From the NCBI GenBank assembly GCA_029861955.1, contig JAOTYK010000019.1:18606-82605 (forward strand): a stretch of 64,000 nt of DNA, read 5' to 3'. This document shows positions 63,179 to 64,000 of this stretch, piece after piece. Position 1 is the first letter of the stretch. Every line of letters starts with the position of its first letter. The translations under genes and the position numbers were made by a program. The notes beneath the pieces are model-generated. The model was not told the origin of the DNA. It saw only the letters and a list, made by a program, of their open reading frames with translations, and did not search any database. The stretch is from Acidobacteriota bacterium. GTDB lineage: Bacteria > Acidobacteriota > Polarisedimenticolia > Polarisedimenticolales > Polarisedimenticolaceae.

Positions 63179-63258
63179 CTCCTGTCTCCTTGGTTGGCCC
63201 AAGTCTACACGCCTGTCGCGACTGGGTGGGAATTCCCGCGGCAGAAAGGAACGACCGG

Positions 63259-63288
63259 TTGCCAGACGGAAACGCCGTGTTGTATACC
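63259..63288 (+). promoter_or_regulatory. sigma-70 promoter of tpx
   Basis: TTGCCA (63259-63264) is followed by TGTATA at 16 bases (63281) or TATACC at 18 bases (63283-63288). The tpx GTG is about 42 bases further on. Confidence 0.5.
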
Positions 63289-63329
63289 GTTTCTCCTCAA
63301 CCAACCTCTTTCTTTCGCAGGAGTCTGTC

Positions 63330-63830
63330 GTGGCCCACATCACTCTTAAAGGCAACCCATTCAACACCAACGGAGATCTGCCGACGGTCGGCAGCAAAGC
63401 GCCGGACTTCGTGCTGGTCGATGGAGACCTGCAGGACGTGTCGCTCGCGAACTTCGCGGGCAAGAAGAAGGTGCTGAGCATCATGCCCAGCCTTGACACA
63501 CCGGTCTGTCAGGTAATGACCCGCACGTTCAACGAGAAGGCCGGCGGTCGCGAGGACACCGTGGTCCTGCTGGTGACGGCGGACCTTCCGTTCGCCCAGG
63601 GTCGATTCTGCGGCAGCGAAGGGCTCGACGACGTGAAGCCATTGTCGCTGATGCGTGGGAAGAAGTTCGCCAAGGACTACGGCATGTTGATCACCGATGG
63701 GCCACTCGCCGGCGCGACCGGTCGTGCCGTCGTCGTCCTCGATGAGAACGATGTCGTGGTCCACGCACAGTTGGTCGAGGAGATCGCCGCCGAGCCCGAC
63801 TACGATGCGGTGCTGGCGTCCCTCGGTTGA
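63330..63830 (+). CDS. tpx: thiol peroxidase (Tpx, atypical 2-Cys peroxiredoxin)
   Basis: The protein has 166 residues, the normal length. It starts at a GTG six bases after AGGAG. The peroxidatic Cys60 is in MPSLDTPVC and the resolving Cys94 in [12 protein letters not shown], the exact Tpx arrangement. GTG-start translation is [17 protein letters not shown], as in E. coli Tpx. The enzyme reduces hydrogen peroxide and alkyl peroxides in the cytoplasm or periplasm with electrons from thioredoxin. It is divergent from the large repeat protein. Confidence 0.97.
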   Translation: MAHITLKGNPFNTNGDLPTVGSKAPDFVLVDGDLQDVSLANFAGKKKVLSIMPSLDTPVCQVMTRTFNEKAGGREDTVVLLVTADLPFAQGRFCGSEGLDDVKPLSLMRGKKFAKDYGMLITDGPLAGATGRAVVVLDENDVVVHAQLVEEIAAEPDYDAVLASLG

Positions 63831-63884
63831 TAAGACCAGCCTCGCGGCATTTGTACCAACGTGGCGCGTTGAATGCGGCTTGTT

Positions 63885-63921
63885 GTCCGGACACCGGACA
63901 CTCGATCGTCCGTCGGCGGAC
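63885..63921. promoter_or_regulatory. two operator-like inverted repeats at the right edge
   Basis: GTCCG-GACAC-CGGAC (63885-63899) is followed by GTCCG-TCGG-CGGAC (63908-63921) and a third half-site GTCCGG (63923-63928). Two near-identical dyads in 40 bases suggest a dimeric DNA-binding protein. They lie 50-85 bases upstream of the candidate sigma-54 promoter. Confidence 0.4.
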
Positions 63922-63970
63922 AGTCCGGCAGTTAGAGGGTCAGATTCCGGGGAGTTTCGGGGTCTGATGC

Positions 63971-63986
63971 TGGTACCGGACTCGCA
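63971..63986 (+). promoter_or_regulatory. candidate sigma-54 promoter reading out of the window
   Basis: TGGTAC-CGGAC-TCGCA has the GG-N10-GC spacing of a -24/-12 promoter with one mismatch in each half. The gene it would serve lies beyond base 64000. Confidence 0.3.
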
Positions 63987-64000
63987 GTGGGTCCGCTGCG

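Noticed and set aside
60233..63349. Two plus-strand open frames of 400-odd codons opposite the large repeat protein
   Set aside because: Their translations are low-quality Arg/Asp/Gly-rich strings, while the minus strand shows clear repeats and a signal peptide.
63179..63499. N-terminal extension of the large repeat protein over the tpx start
   Set aside because: It covers the tpx promoter and coding start and would bury the signal peptide that begins at 63178.
1..64000. CRISPR array, insertion sequence, prophage or integrase
   Set aside because: No regularly spaced repeats, transposase, recombinase or phage structural genes were recognised, and base composition looks even.

Overview
The window is a compact, high-GC, mostly chromosomal stretch with about 49 protein genes, one tRNA gene, and no rRNA, insertion sequence, prophage or CRISPR array that I can see. 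The mix of families suggests an environmental member of the Acidobacteriota or a close relative. It includes two von Willebrand-related proteins of the type common in Acidobacteria, an FG-GAP/ASPIC-UnbV (CRTAC-like) protein fused to thioredoxin and TPR domains, an ECF-type sigma/anti-sigma pair beside a CHAT-TPR lipoprotein, PilX/PilV/PilW minor pilins, and a very large protein made of carboxypeptidase-regulatory-like repeats. The phylum assignment is inference. Convergent genes usually end within a few bases of each other or overlap, and many same-strand genes are joined by ATGA/GTGA overlaps.

Layout. 0-9.4 kb: an M23 peptidase running off the left edge, a membrane-anchored thioredoxin, a TldD-type protease, a MetA-like outer-membrane protein, the ribosomal ABC-F factor EttA, and a heterodimeric ABC exporter with one degenerate ATP site. 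9.4-17.6 kb: a large secreted CRTAC/thioredoxin/TPR protein whose frame is cut by a single in-frame TGA followed by a SECIS-like hairpin, then a sigma factor, a membrane anti-sigma protein and a CHAT-TPR lipoprotein. 17.6-25.1 kb: secreted proteins, a YkgJ-type cysteine-cluster protein, an OPT transporter coupled to a topoisomerase VI A subunit (Spo11 family) with no B subunit in the window, YqgE, a receiver-only response regulator and tRNA-Cys(GCA). 25.1-31.7 kb: a small glycan locus (two methyltransferases, GT-C, GT2, SDR epimerase) followed by a secreted discoidin/PKD protein.

31.7-42.7 kb holds glycogen phosphorylase, a DEDDh exonuclease, a sulfatase-like hydrolase coupled to TrmK, arginine decarboxylase, an FHA-GAF-PP2C phosphatase, a YheT-type hydrolase and an HD-GYP protein with a dead receiver. 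42.7-49 kb holds the two von Willebrand-related paralogues, an SDR and a zinc-ribbon membrane protein. 49-55.2 kb has a TMTC-like membrane TPR protein convergent with a five-gene minor-pilin operon. 55.3-64 kb has an AIM24-like protein, hemY and hemE downstream of an acyl-CoA dehydrogenase gene, the 1119-residue repeat protein, thiol peroxidase Tpx, and at the right edge operator-like inverted repeats in front of a possible sigma-54 promoter.

The observations most worth following are the in-frame TGA with a GGUC-loop hairpin in the CRTAC gene (selenocysteine or a broken gene) and the orphan Top6A in an operon with an OPT transporter. No function was confirmed by a database search. All family names come from reading the sequences, and start sites were chosen by ribosome-binding-site spacing and the usual family N-termini.
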